This document shows positions 1 to 12,692 of a stretch of DNA of 64,000 nucleotides, in pieces (the first letter of the stretch is position 1; each line of letters opens with the position of its first letter). The stretch is from assembly GCA_036768485.1 (NCBI GenBank), contig JAVLUZ010000627.1, forward strand, positions 496,001-560,000. The letters are read 5' to 3'. The translations under genes and the position numbers were made by a program. Below the pieces are notes generated by a model. The model was not told the origin of the DNA. It was given only the letters and a program-made list of their open reading frames with translations, and made no database searches. This DNA is from Mermis nigrescens (lineage: Eukaryota; Nematoda; Enoplea; Mermithida; Mermithidae).

Positions 1-640
1 AGCTACAAAAATTTGTTAGCTCATACAAAGACCTTTTCGGAGATCTTTGTACAAGCACAAGAAGCTCGCACAACAAAATAGAGTCGGTTAATAATAGTCC
101 ACCACTCAATTTTATGGTTCTCCAATTTGGGATTTCATCCCTCCTTCAACTCTGGACCTTAGGAAACTATTTGAGACATATTTACTTCATTGGATCGGAT
201 GCGATTCTGCAGCATAGTCTACATTCGCCTATAATTAACCTCCGTCCTTATAACTATTACACAAGAAACGCGTTTTGTAGCACGCGGTTCCCATTCAATT
301 AAATGTAAAAGTGTTTTTTGTAAAAATAGTTTGTTGAAAACGTACAATTTCCAACTAGAAATAGAACGTATTTGTCAACTCTAAATCTTTCAGCCATAGC
401 TATGAATGAATGAGTTAAAAGTAGCATTTAGTTTAAATAAGTTAAGTGGAGGAATCGAAAACATGCAGATTTTCCTAAACATTTATTCAGTAAAAGCTAA
501 TTTATACACAGTAGCAAAGTTATAACAAGGACTAAGTAAGCATACATATGGTCTAATGAGTACAGTTCTCAAAATTAACACTTGCTCATCGATAAATAAG
601 TGCCAGTATCACAGCCTGTACAAAATACGAATTACACTAA
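1..640. other. AT-rich DNA, no gene recognised
   Basis: There is no coding signal here; the longest frame is 62 codons and resembles nothing known. Near the left edge (about 25-55) a small inverted pair, ACAAAGA ... TCTTTGT, flanks CCTTTTCGGAGA. It resembles the ends of repeat family G seen near 36010, 53030 and 63540, so the window may open inside or beside such a repeat. Confidence 0.4.
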
Positions 641-727
641 ATTTTTCCCTGGCCCCGGCCATTTTTTGACCTTGCCCCGGCCGGGGCCGGGATGCCTAAA
701 AATGGCCGGGGATTGCCAGGGCCCCGG
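641..727. repeat. GC-rich inverted repeat (hairpin)
   Basis: The left arm CCCTGGCCCCGGCCATTTTT (about 648-667) pairs with AAAAATGGCCGGGG ... CCAGGG (about 699-722), and the spacer contains a second palindrome, CCGGCCGGGGCCGG. In an AT-rich region this is conspicuous and looks like a small fold-back transposon copy. The two open frames across it are by-products of its composition. Confidence 0.6.
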
Positions 728-1823
728 TCGATCACTACATGGTTGTTCCTTTTACAATTGCCTGCGATGCACGAGGTTAAGTGTCCATCCATTCTCATCC
801 TCTCCTCCTTCCTGTTGCTGTTTTTCTCCTATAGTATGTACTTTTCAAATGAGAAAAGCCGCCTAATAAAGGCTATGTGGCAGTATGGCATGGATTTTTC
901 TACTAATATGGCAAATGTTTTTGTTTTTTCTTCTTGAAGCAGAGCAGAATTTATGAAGAAATTTCAATATTATGCATTTAAAAATTGCTCTGCCCAATTT
1001 TTCATTCTGTTCACACAGCATGGATTGTGCTTGTGAATGACCAATTTTGTTTTTGAATTTTGTGTATTAGCTGAATAAAGTTGTTGTTTACTTGTTTTGT
1101 TTTGTGTCTTGAAGCTGCTGAAGTATTCTCAGCTACTATCTATAGCTCGAGCTAGAATTTTTATAAAAAAAACCCTTAAAAAACCTTTAAAAACCCAAAA
1201 AACCAAAAAACCCACAAAAAACCCACAAAAAACCCAAAAAAAAACCCAAAAACCCAAAATTCGAAATTTTCAAATCTGGGTTTTTTTCCATCCCTGATCC
1301 TACCCAAGGTTGCCAACCGTGGGTTTTTTCCATCTCGAGCTTCGATGTTTCTTTAAACGTTTGAAATTTTTTTGAGGTTTTGGTTGAGGCTTCGAAAGTT
1401 TTCGGCTTTTTTGGGGTTTTGGTGAAAATTTGAGGTTTTTCAAATAATTTAGCTAGATTGGTATCGATTGCAAATAAAATACTTGGGCTAAACTTAAGAA
1501 TATGGTACTTTTAGAAAAGGAGCAAAACGAATAAGGCATGCCAAAATTTTTTGTCAAATTGGTAGAACATGATAAATCGAAGCGCGGAAAAAAATTCGGT
1601 GAAAATCTGAGCCATACTTGCAAAGTTGCAGGCAACTCTCGATTTGAGTGTTGGGTGGGTGGGACGTTTAAACGGCTTGATCCACGGACTTACAAATTTG
1701 TCGGAAATAAATAATATGGGCTGAAATTATGGAAAGAAGCATTGTAATGAAGGAGAAAAAACAGAAAAGGCGCGGAAACCTGTTTGTAATTTTGGAAACA
1801 AAAAAAATTTTGGCTAAAGTTTC
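728..1823. other. AT-rich DNA with an A/C-rich simple-sequence patch
   Basis: No gene is recognised. At about 1160-1260 the + strand is runs of A separated by CCC triplets (AAAACCC-type low complexity), followed at 1280-1440 by G/T-rich sequence of partly complementary composition. The 66-codon frame across it is a low-complexity artefact. Confidence 0.5.
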
Positions 1824-3677
1824 TAATATGGTTTTGTCTCCGATTCTCCTAAAAATAAATTTTTCTGATAGATTCGAGGACGCTGAGTTCAGAAAAAAGC
1901 GTTTAGGGGGCTGACAAATATTTGTGGAGATAGAGCCCTTCAAACTTGCAGAAAAACATGATTATTTCAAAGTTCTAAGGGCTCTATCTCCACAAATATT
2001 CGTCAGCCGCCTGGACGCTCTGTTTTTCTGGACTCAGCGTCCTCAATTACATCAAAAAAAAATTATTTCTAGGAGAATCGGTGACAATAAATTTTTTGAA
2101 AAATATTATGCAAAAAATTATGCAAAAGCCCCCATTTTTAACATATCTACAGTACGCGCCTGGAATTTTGCATGCGCAGTCTCCATTAACTTTTGTTGCA
2201 GTCGGATTTTAGCGAGCGGACCTCAGTGGCCATTAGTGGGCCGCTGTTAAGCACTTGCATACGATTGACGGACTGCTTTCGAAATACTGCGGCCGTTCGT
2301 GGACTGCAGTGGCCGTTGGATGCTGACTGCAGTTACTTTACTGTAAGTACGGAAACATGTATAGTATCGCTGCTAGCATATTGCATTATTTGTCGCACCG
2401 CATGCGTGCGTTTCAAAAGTGTGTGCGTGCAGCAGGTCCAGTCCGAGAAAAAAAAAGGTAAAAATAGATTGGAATTTTTGTGCATATCATTATAATTCTC
2501 GTTTCCTCCATTGGACTCTCATCTAAGAGATTATGGGCATAAAAATTAAAGAGAATAGTATTTCCTGTGTGCGATCGATTGCATATTGCTCTGCAGCAAA
2601 AGTGCATTTTAAAATTAATTTCAGGCTGAGTGCATTCCGCGTTTTAAAACAAATTCATGGCCAATAAAGAGTAAAAGATTTAAAAATTATAAGCATGAAA
2701 TTCCTTTTGCCATTAGTTATATGATTTTAGAAAGCGCATCTTTTTGACTATATCAAAATTAGCAATAAAATCAAAGCAAATTGCTCTTATCTTTTGGAGG
2801 AAAAGGTTTTTCAAAAGGGTATTTTCCTTCTTCTAAAAAACCATATTTTTCACTCTTATATTGCAAAATTGGGAAGACAGAATGAATAGTGACTGTAAGG
2901 CCTAAGCTAAATATAAAATTTAACAAAATAGTGAAATACAGATGACAAATAGTTTTGCAAATTAATTGTACATCATAAAATTTTTGTTAAAATAAACTAA
3001 ACAATAAATATCGTAATGCTTTTTAAATACAAAATTGATAAAAAGCTCCTGATTATCCGCTTTCCAAGATATTTTGTATTTTCGCTTTTTTCATTTATTC
3101 AGATACAATATGTACATCAATAATATATTCAGTTCAGAAGCGAATTACATTATATAATGTCTGTCTCCTCAGGCAAGCATATAGTTAAAAAAATATTGCC
3201 CATTCTATTATTTCAGCGCAAATTTGATTCTGACCACCCAACTTCCTTCGCAATTTTTCTTGTTCAATTAAATTACTTTATATGCGTATCTACCATTTTG
3301 TATTTATTCTATTCAGCGAACATGCACCTGCAAAGCTTGAAAATACGACAACAAATTTTTACCTCTTGATAATTTAATACACAAGCTCAAAAAGATTTTG
3401 CTCGCGTTCCCTGCTCTCTGTTTGACTGAGGACGCATAAATTTTGCTGATCAGATAGCGAATTGACTGGCGTTTGCAACAGGCTGTGCCTAAAACTTGAA
3501 TCTCCTGCGCAGAAAGTGTAGTAACCGAGCGTTGAATTTCGACTTAACTTAAGTTCGAATAAATTGAAATATTGCAATCAAAATAACTCAGCGCACTATG
3601 CATGATGTACAATTAATTTGCAAAACTATTTGTCATCTGTATTTCACTTTTTTTTAAATTTTATATTCAGCTTAGAC

Positions 3678-4466
3678 CAGGGGCGTAACCAGGATTTCAT
3701 TTCGGGGGGAGGGCCAAAATTTTTGAAGTCCTATATCTCGGGATCCATTAGGAGATACGCGGAAATGGCATTTTTGAGCGTTTGTCAACAAGATCTATTC
3801 CATGGTGAATTAAAAAATATAAAAAATTCAAAAATTTTCGTGCTTGATTTCAAATTTGGATATCAAAACTATCTTTTAACCTATCGGTATGACTAATTTC
3901 TCAATATCAAATTAAAGCTTGACTACAAAACATTTCGAAATTCTTTTCTTTGCATTTATTTTTGAAGTTTTGTAAAGAAAACTAATACGGAAAATAATAA
4001 ATCGGCGCGAGGCGCCGAAAATTTTCGACAAATTTGCTATTTTTAAGTAAAATCTGGGCATCTAAAGTAAGAAAAAAGATAGAGCAAAAGAAATCCGGCT
4101 GGAAGCGCTGAAAATTTTTGACAAATTTGCTAGTTTTGAGTAAAATCTGGGCGTCTACGCTAAGAAAAAAGATAGAGCATAAGAAATCCGGCACGAAGCG
4201 CCGAAAATTTTTGACAAATTCGCTATTTTTAAGTAGAATCTGGGCTTATAAGGTAAGAAAAAAGATAGAACATAAGAAATCCGGCGCCAAGCGCCGGAAA
4301 ATCTTGAGTTTAGAAGCTAAAAAGTGTGCTGAAAACGCAAACGCATTATGGCTGTCTACAATCCGTTTCCACTTCACCTGAAGAAAGAAGCAAAGGGTCC
4401 CCCTTTGCTTTTAAAAAATTATTTTTTATTTCGGGGCCCCCCGCCCCCCTCCTGGTTACGCCCCTG
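3678..4466. mobile_element. hAT-type non-autonomous element with 8-bp TSD and internal tandem repeats
   Basis: The termini are CAGGGGCGTAACCAGG and its inverse CCTGGTTACGCCCCTG. An exact 8-bp duplication GCTTAGAC flanks both sides (3670-3677 and 4467-4474), diagnostic of hAT-type insertion. Inside, at about 3995-4310, a unit of about 93 bp is repeated in tandem. Its hairpin core (GGCGCGAGGCGCC, GGCTGGAAGCGCT, GGCACGAAGCGCC, GGCGCCAAGCGCC) recurs near 4003, 4097, 4190 and 4282. It is inserted in the right arm of the fold-back element and is therefore younger. No transposase is encoded. Confidence 0.9.
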
Positions 4467-5407
4467 GCTTAGACCTTACAGTCACTATTCATTCTGCCTT
4501 CCAATTTTGCAAAATAAGAGTGAAAAATATGGTTTGTATAAGACGGAAAATACCCTCTTGAAAAAACTTTTCCTCCAAAAAATGAGAGCATTTGCTTTGA
4601 TTTTACTGCTAATTTTGATTTAGTCGAAAAGATGCGCTTTTAAAATCATATAACTAATGGCAAAAGAAATTTCGTTCTTATGATTTTGAAATCTTTTACT
4701 CTTTATTGGCCATGAATTTGTTTTAAAACGCGGAACGCTCTCAGCCTGAAATTAATTTTAAAATGCTCTTTTGCTGCAGAGCAATATGCAATCGATCGCA
4801 CACAGAAAATACTATTCTCTTTAATTTTTATGCCCATAATCTCTTAGATGAGATTCCAATGGAAAAAACGAGATTTATAATGATATGCACGAAAATTCCA
4901 ATCTATTTTTACCTTTTCTTCTCGGACTGGACCTGCTGCATGCACACACGTTTGAAACGCACGCATGCGGTGCGACAAATAATGCAATATGCTAGCAGCG
5001 ATACTATACATGTTTCCGTACTTACAGTAAAGTAACTGCAGTCAGCATCCAACGGCCACTGCAATCCACGAACGGCCGCAGTAGTTCGGAAGTAGTCCGT
5101 CAAGCGGCTGCAAGTGCTTAACAGCAGCCCACTAATGGCCACTGAGGTCCGCTCGCTAAAATCCGACTGCAACAAAAGTTAATGGAGACTGCACATGCAA
5201 AATTCCAGGCGCGTACTGTACATTGAAGTTCTGAGGTTAAAAAGCGTAAAAACACTGTTTTTGAGAAAATTGAGAAAAAACCATATTAGATAAAATTTGG
5301 TGATTAGATCCATGCGAGCTAAATTTTTGGCAAATAGATACTTGCCCACAACTCATCAGCTTGCTTATACGAACATCTTAGGCTTAGGCTTAGAAAGTGT
5401 ATTCACA

Positions 5408-5528
5408 TTGGTGCCAGCTGATGGTCTAAGCCTGAGTTAATTGGGGGAAAAATTGCGGAGCGAGCGAAGCAAGCGGAGCTATTTTTGCCCCAATTGTGCC
5501 TTAGGCTTAGACCATCAGCTGGCACCAA
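5408..5528. mobile_element. Small hairpin MITE
   Basis: TTGGTGCCAGCTGATGGTCT at the left is matched by its inverse at the right (to 5528), continuing into AAGCCT/AGGCTT and AATTGGGG/CCCCAATT. The loop carries CGAGCGAAGCAAGCGGAG. The whole 121-bp unit would fold as one hairpin. It sits in the extra DNA of the right fold-back arm. Confidence 0.7.
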
Positions 5529-6030
5529 TTTGATATGCACGGCAAGTCTAAAATAATAACCGTGATGAATTGATTTTACCCTGCTTCGGCTTTGTGAAGT
5601 CAGAACTGTAACGTAGAAATGTCAAAAATGGGGTTTTGCATAATTTTTTTGTGCATAATTTTTTTTTTCAAAAATTTTTTTGTTATTGATTCTCCTAAAA
5701 AGAATTTTTTCTGATAGATTCGATGAAGCTGAGTCCGGAAAAAAGCGTTTAGGCGGCTGACGAATATTTGTGGAGATAGAGCCCTAAGAACATTGAAATA
5801 ATCATGTTTTTTGCAAGTTTGAAGGGCTCTATCTCCACAAATATTCGTCAGCCCTCTAAACGCTCTTTTTCTGGACTCTCAATGTCCTTGAATCTATCAG
5901 AAAAAGTATTTTTAGGAGAATCGGAGACAAAACCATATTAGAAAAAATTCCCTTCTATTATACTAAGGCTTAGGCTATGTATATCTGAAAAGGTGTTTTA
6001 TGCTGCTTAGGTCGAGGTCGCTCCCGCTCA

Positions 6031-6199
6031 GGTCGATGTATAGATGCTAAGATCAATGTATAGATGCTTAGATCAATGTATAGATGCTTAGATCGATGTA
6101 TAGATGCTTAGGTCGATGTATGTATAGACGCTTAGGTCGATGTATAGATGCTTAGGTCGATGTATAGATGCTTAGGTCAATGTATAGATGCTTAGGTCG
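6031..6199. repeat. 20-bp minisatellite
   Basis: About eight tandem copies of a 20-bp unit, GATGTATAGATGCTTAGGTC. Variation is mostly A/G at the last GGTC/GATC position, and one copy has four extra bases (GTAT). A diverged flank (GCTTAGGTCGAG) recurs at 6003-6016 and 6256-6285, so the array was probably wider. Confidence 0.9.
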
Positions 6200-7763
6200 T
6201 CGTAAATTGGATATTTACACGTGTTCTGCATTCAGCTGTTTGAATCTTCAAATACTTAGGTTGAGAAGATGCTTGCTTAGGTCGAGAAGAGGCTAATTAA
6301 CGAAACCCATAGCTTTTGTAATATTGATCATAGACGAATGAAATTTTTTTCCGCTTTCTTTCAACATAGTCTTAGTACTGAGACCATATTCTTAAGTTAC
6401 TCCAAATACTTGTGTTAAGTACTGTAGCTAATTTTAACATCGCTCGCGACACAATTGATTTAACTAGAGGAACTGAAACTGAAGTGAACTGCCTAAAACG
6501 TGCTAGTGGATTCCAAGGTAATGCCCATAATCTAGAAGTAAGCCGGAGTACTTAATAAAACAACCAACGTTGGAGTAATAACAACCTAAGCAGGAGTGCT
6601 ACCATGTACATAAAACGTATGAGAAGTAAAACAACAAAAGGAAGAAATTTTATCACTTACCCCAAGTTGAAGATGTTCGAATTAACCTTTTTTGCTTACT
6701 TTGTGGCTTGTGCAGGTGCACCAAGCAGGATTTAGTCATTTGTTTCAACGTCAATGCTAGCTTTTATTTCCAATTTAATAAGGTTCATACACGCATTCGT
6801 TCGGATTTCGCATACCTACCCACGTTGCATACCCATATCTACTAAACATGTGTTGCGCTTTTTTTAGTCAGGCCTATGTCCGTAATAAGAAACTTGATTT
6901 GAAAAAAATAAATACATATATAAAACTGTTTTGTGAATTTAATCTGCCTATAAGTAAACTGGATTTCTTTTTTGCGTTGTCCCATGTTGTAAAATACTTG
7001 ACCTGACTACAAAATGGTGTGCCAAACGTAGTTTTTATTAATTACGAATCGCAAATTTATCTTCGATTTTCTGATCATTTAAAGCATTTGTTATACGCAG
7101 CTTATAATCTCTAAATTCCTTCCACTGGAGTAAAATCTGTTTGATTGTTTGCATAGACTAGGAAGGTAATAGACCCCTAGAATTCCCAAGCTGTGCTTGT
7201 ATGCTCCGCTTTGCCTTTTTAGCCAAAAGTCGCAAAAAATTCTGAATTATACAATAACAATCAGAGTCTAGCGTTCGGCGTACACACTCCATTTTTACTT
7301 ATATAACCTAAAGCATATTCTGCATCTATGTCTTCTATTCTGCAAATTTTTTGTGCAGCATCTGAGTAGCAAAATTTGCAAGTGTACAGCTCTAGTGATT
7401 GCAAACGTCTTTTTCAAAATTCATCCTTTGGTACCCCTTATTTTTTGAAAAATGTTGACCTTGCCCCCCACCCTTAAAGAAAATCCTGGATACGGGAACT
7501 GAAGAAAGAATAATCAAGTTTTAACTGAAATAGCGTATTACTGATCATGATAATCCCTAGTAGAGCGCAAAATTTTTATGTACCAACCACCGCCATTTTG
7601 TCTGTGTATTCACTAAATTTTCTACTATTTATCAGTCTTTAGTCACGTCATTTTCTTGCTTATGATCAAGCCCGTATCTATTATTACAGAGTTTTTTATT
7701 GAATTTAGGATTAATTACATTAGCAAGCAACTCGTTAACTTCTTGAGGTATCGGGTTGGTGGC
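6200..7763. other. AT-rich DNA, no gene recognised
   Basis: No open frame of note and no family resemblance. A fragment near 7430-7495 (TGGTACCCC ... ATCCTGGATACGGG) resembles the end of a hAT-type MITE such as family E, but its other end is not visible. Confidence 0.4.
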
Positions 7764-7931
7764 AGGCACTTATCTCTGGGGATGGGAGTTCATACCCCCC
7801 AAAATTCAGAAAAATCGGAAAAATAGGACTTTTTTAAACGTTATTTTGTGCTATTTTTGGCTTTTTTTGGGCTTAGTCCCCCCAAAAAGTTGATGTTTGT
7901 CCCCCAAAATAGGACGGCCAGCTATGTGCCT
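7764..7931. mobile_element. Family A MITE (10-bp TSD)
   Basis: The ends are AGGCACTTATCTCTGGGG and CCAGCTATGTGCCT, family A consensus AGGCACGTAGCT inverted. The flanks GGTTGGTGGC (7754-7763) and GGTCGGTGGC (7932-7941) match 9 of 10. The interior carries the family core: GTTATTTTGTGCTATTTTTG and a C-run pair. Confidence 0.85.
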
Positions 7932-8129
7932 GGTCGGTGGCCGGATGTAACGTGTCAGTTATTGTTGCCAGAGGTATCGGGGTGGATCTCCGCCAAAGTT
8001 GAATTGTTAGTCTCATAACCATCGCATCATCGTACATACCACTAATTTTGGAATGCTAAAAAAATTCGGTATCCCATAAAGTGTATGAATGGACAGTTTT
8101 GAGATCTGTCCCGAAAACACACCTGGACA

Positions 8130-8230
8130 ATGGGTTCAACCCGGTTCAACCCGGTATCACCTGAAGGCCACTCGGTATCACCTGGGAAGATCGCGAGTAT
8201 CACCTAAATTTTTTTGTTAAAAAACAAAGA
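8130..8230. repeat. GGTATCAC-containing repeat edge
   Basis: GGTTCAACCCGGT is repeated, followed by three GGTATCACCT or GAGTATCACCT motifs. Similar GATACCG/CGGTATC words edge the DNA at 14584-14640 and 57125-57520, next to other CCAA/TTGG-rich tracts. This is probably one end of a repeat family that contains the CCAA satellite. Confidence 0.5.
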
Positions 8231-8269
8231 TAAACTCAGCAAAAATCAATGTACAAGTACAAAAACATG

Positions 8270-9650
8270 GAAATATATCATAAAGACATTATTTCAATCA
8301 GTCATCGGACCAGTCAATCAGCCAACCGAGTAACAGTCCAACTAAGTAACAGTCCAACCAACCAACCAACCAACCAATTGATTGGCCAACCAATCCACCA
8401 ACTGACCAGCCAAACAACCAACCAACTGAATAACCAACCAACCAACTAATCAACCAACCAACAAGCCAACCAACCAACTAACCAACTAACTGCCCAACCA
8501 ACTAACCAACCGGCCAACCAACTGGCCAACCAACTGGCCAACTAACCAATCAATCAGCCAACCAAGGAACTAACCAACCAACCAACCAACCAACCAACTG
8601 GCCAACCAAGCAAGCAACCAACCAACTAGCTGGCCATCCAACCAACCCAGCAAAAAACCGGCTAACCAACCATTTGTAACTAGCCAACCAACCAATTAGC
8701 CAACCAACCAGCAACCAACCAACCAAACGGCCAACCAACAAACCAACTAACCGGCCAACCAACCATTTAAGTATCCAACCAATCAACCAACCAACCAATC
8801 AACCAACCAACCAATCAATCAACTGACCAACCAGCCAACCGGCCAACCAAACAACCAACTAGATACCCAATCAATTGACCAACCAACCAACCGACACACC
8901 ACCAACCATCAACCAATTAACGAGCCAACCAACCAACTTATTGGCCAACCAACCAACCGACCAACAGAGCAACTAACTAGTCAATCAACCAACTAGCCAA
9001 CCGACCAACTAAGAGGCCAACCAACCAACCAATTAACTAGCCAACCAACCGGCCAACCGACCAAGCAACTAGCCAACCAACCAATCAAACAGCCAACCAA
9101 ACAATCAAAGAGCCAACCAACCAACCAGCCAACTAACCAACCAACCAACTAATTGGCCAACCAGCTAACCAAACAACCAATTAAACAACCAACCAATCAA
9201 ATGGCCAACCAAACAACAAAACAGTAGGCCAATCAACCAACCAACTAGCCAATTAAACAACTAACCGGTTAACCAACCACCCAGCCAATTTGCTCAAACA
9301 ACTATCTGGCCAACTAACCAATTAGCCAATCTGCATAACCGACCAATCAACCAACTCACAAACCAACTACTCAGCCGATGAACGAAATTAACCGAACAGT
9401 CTGCTGATTAACTGACAAGCCAACCCATTTAATGACAAACTGACCAAATGACGAATCATCAGATCAACCAACCATCTAACCGACCAATCAACCATCCATC
9501 CAGCCAACAAACCAACCAGTCAATCAATCAGTCAATCATTAAGCAATCAATCAATCAATCAATCAACCAAGCAACCGATCAATCGTTTAATCAACCAACC
9601 AGCCAACTGACGAACCAACCACTCAACCATTCATTCTTAAAAATTTTCCC
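8270..9650. repeat. CCAA-based degenerate satellite
   Basis: About 1.4 kb of imperfect CCAACCAACCAACT-type repeats with base period 4, broken by TGGCC and ACTAG variants. The composition generates long false frames (NQPTNQPT forward, WLVGWLVG reverse) that are not genes. The 3' third drifts to CAATCAATCA. A reverse-complement tract of similar TTGGTTGATT type lies at about 57170-57330. Confidence 0.95.
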
Positions 9651-9689
9651 TTACTTTTCAGGTAAAAAGCTACACATGTTTTTGACGTT

Positions 9690-11750
9690 TCACAGTGTAA
9701 AAATACTAAAATTTACGGTGCTTGGCGCCATTTATTTAAAAAACTCACCTTTTGCCTATTTCAGTTTCCGATAGATGAAATTTTTCGGCAAATAAAATTT
9801 TCTGCATTTTTATCATACAAAAAGGTGCAAAATTGAGCGCAAAAATATATAAATGTCGAAATTTTTCGGCGCTTTGCGCCAGATAGCTATTTCAGCATAT
9901 TTTTATTCTAATTTCCTTTCATGTGTAACTTAAAAATTTTCGACGCTACGCATCAAATGCTACAAATACGGGAAACCGAGCAGTGATTCAAGCTTCTAAA
10001 TGTCCTTCCGCCAGAAATTCACGAATTTTCCGGCACTTCGCACTGGATTTTCACTGAAGTCAACGAAATTTAATGATTTCTTTCGCACAGAATTATCAAA
10101 AACTTTAAAAATTGTCGAGGAAATGTTGTGCCAAAATCGATTTCAAACGAAAGTAGACGACGTAAAACGCTGAAAAAACGCCAGTCCACACTTGAAGGTC
10201 CTAAATTATTTGTCAATAAAAAAGTCCGCAAAATCTACTTGAAAATGGTAAAAATATCAAAATATTTCATTAACTATTCTGTATTTTTAATCTTTGGAAA
10301 CCTATAAATTGAAAGACTTTGGATACCGTCTTTGCATTTGAACAAGGGAACCTTGTATAAAAACACTGGACAAAGGTATGTCATTCGGTGCAGGTGTCAG
10401 GGCATAAGATCCGATGCTACTGAGACTGACATTGACTGAAGTCAAACATTGATTTAACATAATTTCTACATTTCTCATCTTTAGAAATGTGTCAAATTGA
10501 GCTTCATAAAAACGCCCACTTTGCACCAGATATAATTGCTGCATAGCTTATATTTGTAAATCTGCAAAAATGAGCATAAAAGAATAAATATATCGAAAAT
10601 TTCCAGCACTTCGCACCGGATATAATTTTTATTGCATACATTCAGAAAGCTGCAAAATTGAGCTCAAAAGGATAAAAACATCAGAAATTTCCGGCGCTTC
10701 GCGCAAATTATAATAACTGTTTTGCTGTTTAGAAAGTTGCAAAATTTAGGTAAAAGGATAGGACTCTCGAAAATTTTCGGCGCTTCGCGCCGAGGCATAA
10801 TTACTGGATTGTTTATTTCCAGAAACCTGCAAATTTGAGTTTAAAGAGATAAAAATGTAGAAATGTTCTGGCACTTCGCGCCAGATATAATTTAAGCACT
10901 CTCTCTATTAAGAGAGCTTCAAAATTAAGCTTCAGGAAATCTCTTCAAAGGCTGCATAATTGAGTTTAAAGGAGTAAAATGCTACAATATTTCTCGAATC
11001 ACAAATTTTAAATTTTTTTGAATATTTTCATTCGCCATAATATGAAGCTCGTCGACAGACGTTTAGTCGAATACATTTTTGTACTAGGTTAAAGTTTTAC
11101 AGCTGGCGCGAAATTTCAGAGGACAAAAATCTAAATGCCAGAATTTTGTCTATCTCTTATCAACCCTACATGCCTCAAAATTAAGTCGAAGGTGATGGAA
11201 ATGCCATAATTTTCCATTAATAATGCTGACGTTACCAATTTATTCATAAGTCTGTTTCGATAAATTCCTAAAATTGAGCTGAAATGGGAAATTATCAACA
11301 TTTTTGCTAGATTTAATATTCTTATTTCCCGTTTCGCATGAAAGAAGCAGTTACAAACCTAAGCGAAGTTTAAGGATGATTAAGGCTGCAAATTTTGTGG
11401 CGACAACGGTAATAAGTTTCGGTACTGCTTGTATACTCGTATTTTTGAAAAACAATCATATTGAGCTTAAGAGGATAGTAGGTCAAGATTATTTGGCGCT
11501 TCATGCCAGATGTAATGTTTAATAATCTTTTAAAAAATAAAAAGGCCAAAATTTTCACGCACTATTTGGCAGATATAATAAATTATTTCATTGTTTATTT
11601 GTAAAAAGGCTGCTTAATTGGACTTATGTAAAGTATAGGGTAGAAATTTTCCATGATAAGGCCAATTTTTCGCGTTGTCTTGTCCTTTAAAAATCTGTGA
11701 AATTGAGCTGAGGATGCTAAAAAGGCCAAAAAAATTTAGAGGTGAACACT
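9690..11750. repeat. Degenerate tandem repeat of about 100 bp with a conserved hairpin
   Basis: Units of roughly 85-130 bp recur with the order: TGCAAAATTGAG, a short variable part, GAAAATTTTC, then GGCGCTTCGCGCC or a variant, then AGATATAAT. The hairpin core is seen near 9870, 10030, 10615, 10695, 10780, 10875 and 11500. Copies between 10500 and 10950 are clearest; others are eroded. Short frames here are not coding. Confidence 0.75.
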
Positions 11751-12455
11751 CTAAAGACTATAGTTGTAAACAATTAGTAATTAGTGTACTGGCTGATGAT
11801 GCTAAATGCGAGTAAATTAAGACGGATAAAATAAACGCAAATGATGCATGCAGACATGCAGAACGTTTCGAACAAGTTATGAGGTAACATATTCCAAAAC
11901 AACCCTTTTTCGAACCAGCAACCAACTAGAGCTGCACGCGGGTATCCGAGTACCCGGGTAGAAAATAATTTTACTACCCGGGTACCCGAATCCCCTAATA
12001 TAAAATGGAAAATTAGCACTGTAGTTATGCAATATGTGCTAAGAATTGAAGTTGAAACCTAGAAACATATTGCTTCTAAAGTGCGACTGAATCACAATGT
12101 AAATGTGATTTGATATATATAATCAACCGTAAAATGTTAAATAAGCGAGTCTGTTTATATTTCCTATTATCACAATATATCACGCATACAATCTAGGCAT
12201 ATTTCATTATTCAGCTCTTTAGTTACATTATTTTATTTATGCCGAATTCTTCTTATTCTTCATTGTCAACAAACTTAAACAAGAAATTATCTGTTAGCGA
12301 CGCTTTTTTATAATTTTTATTATTCATTCACTTCTGTGACCATTATATAAATTTAAACTGCAACTTTTATTCACATCCTGCGCGCAACTGTTTCAGTTAG
12401 ACCTGGTTCAAAGCCTATCGATGTTCCAAATGCAGTCAGCCATAGGCGTAGCCAG

Positions 12456-12692
12456 CACACGTGGGCGTGGGGGGGTTTGGGGGTATGCACCCCCAGAAAT
12501 AAAAATACCCTCCAGAATTCAAATTTTGAAATTTTTTGGTTCTTTGGCGATTTTTTGATGCCATTGGATAGTGCTTGATGAGAAACGTCGAAAAATCGTG
12601 TTTTTTTCGCCCTACGACCACTTTTAAGACCATTTTTTACCTTTGAAAATTTTTTCACCCCCCCCCCAGAATTTTGGTGCTGCCCACCTATG
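12456..12692. mobile_element. Family B hAT-type MITE
   Basis: The ends are CACACGTGGGCG and CTGCCCACCTATG. The exact 8-bp TSD GTAGCCAG lies at 12448-12455 and 12693-12700. The interior carries the core shared with families C and F (CGTTTCTCATC ... CACTATCCA, here on the minus strand). It is nested in the 2.6 kb hAT-like element. Confidence 0.92.

Larger units (their letters stand above)
1824..5940. mobile_element. Large fold-back element with long inverted arms
   Basis: Outer ends TAATATGGTTTTGTCTCC (from 1824) and GGAGACAAAACCATATTA (to 5940) are exact inverse copies. Inside, about 2100-2980 is repeated inverted at about 3600-5225 (for example 2193-2260 against 5107-5175), leaving a 600-bp unpaired centre at about 2981-3599. 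The right arm is interrupted by a hAT-type insertion (3678-4466) and by about 390 bp of extra DNA (about 5225-5615). Each end also carries its own hairpin, with GGAGATAGAGCCCT arms at about 1909-2007 and 5755-5855. No transposase was seen. The ends are flanked by TA, possibly a 2-bp duplication, unproven. Confidence 0.75.

Noticed and set aside
6031..6199. CRISPR-like array
   Set aside because: The 20-bp units are contiguous without unique spacers, in a eukaryotic genome.
8249..9774. Long Gln/Asn/Pro-Thr and Trp-Leu-Val-Gly repeat frames
   Set aside because: They follow directly from the CCAA satellite, exist on both strands and lack any non-repeat domain.
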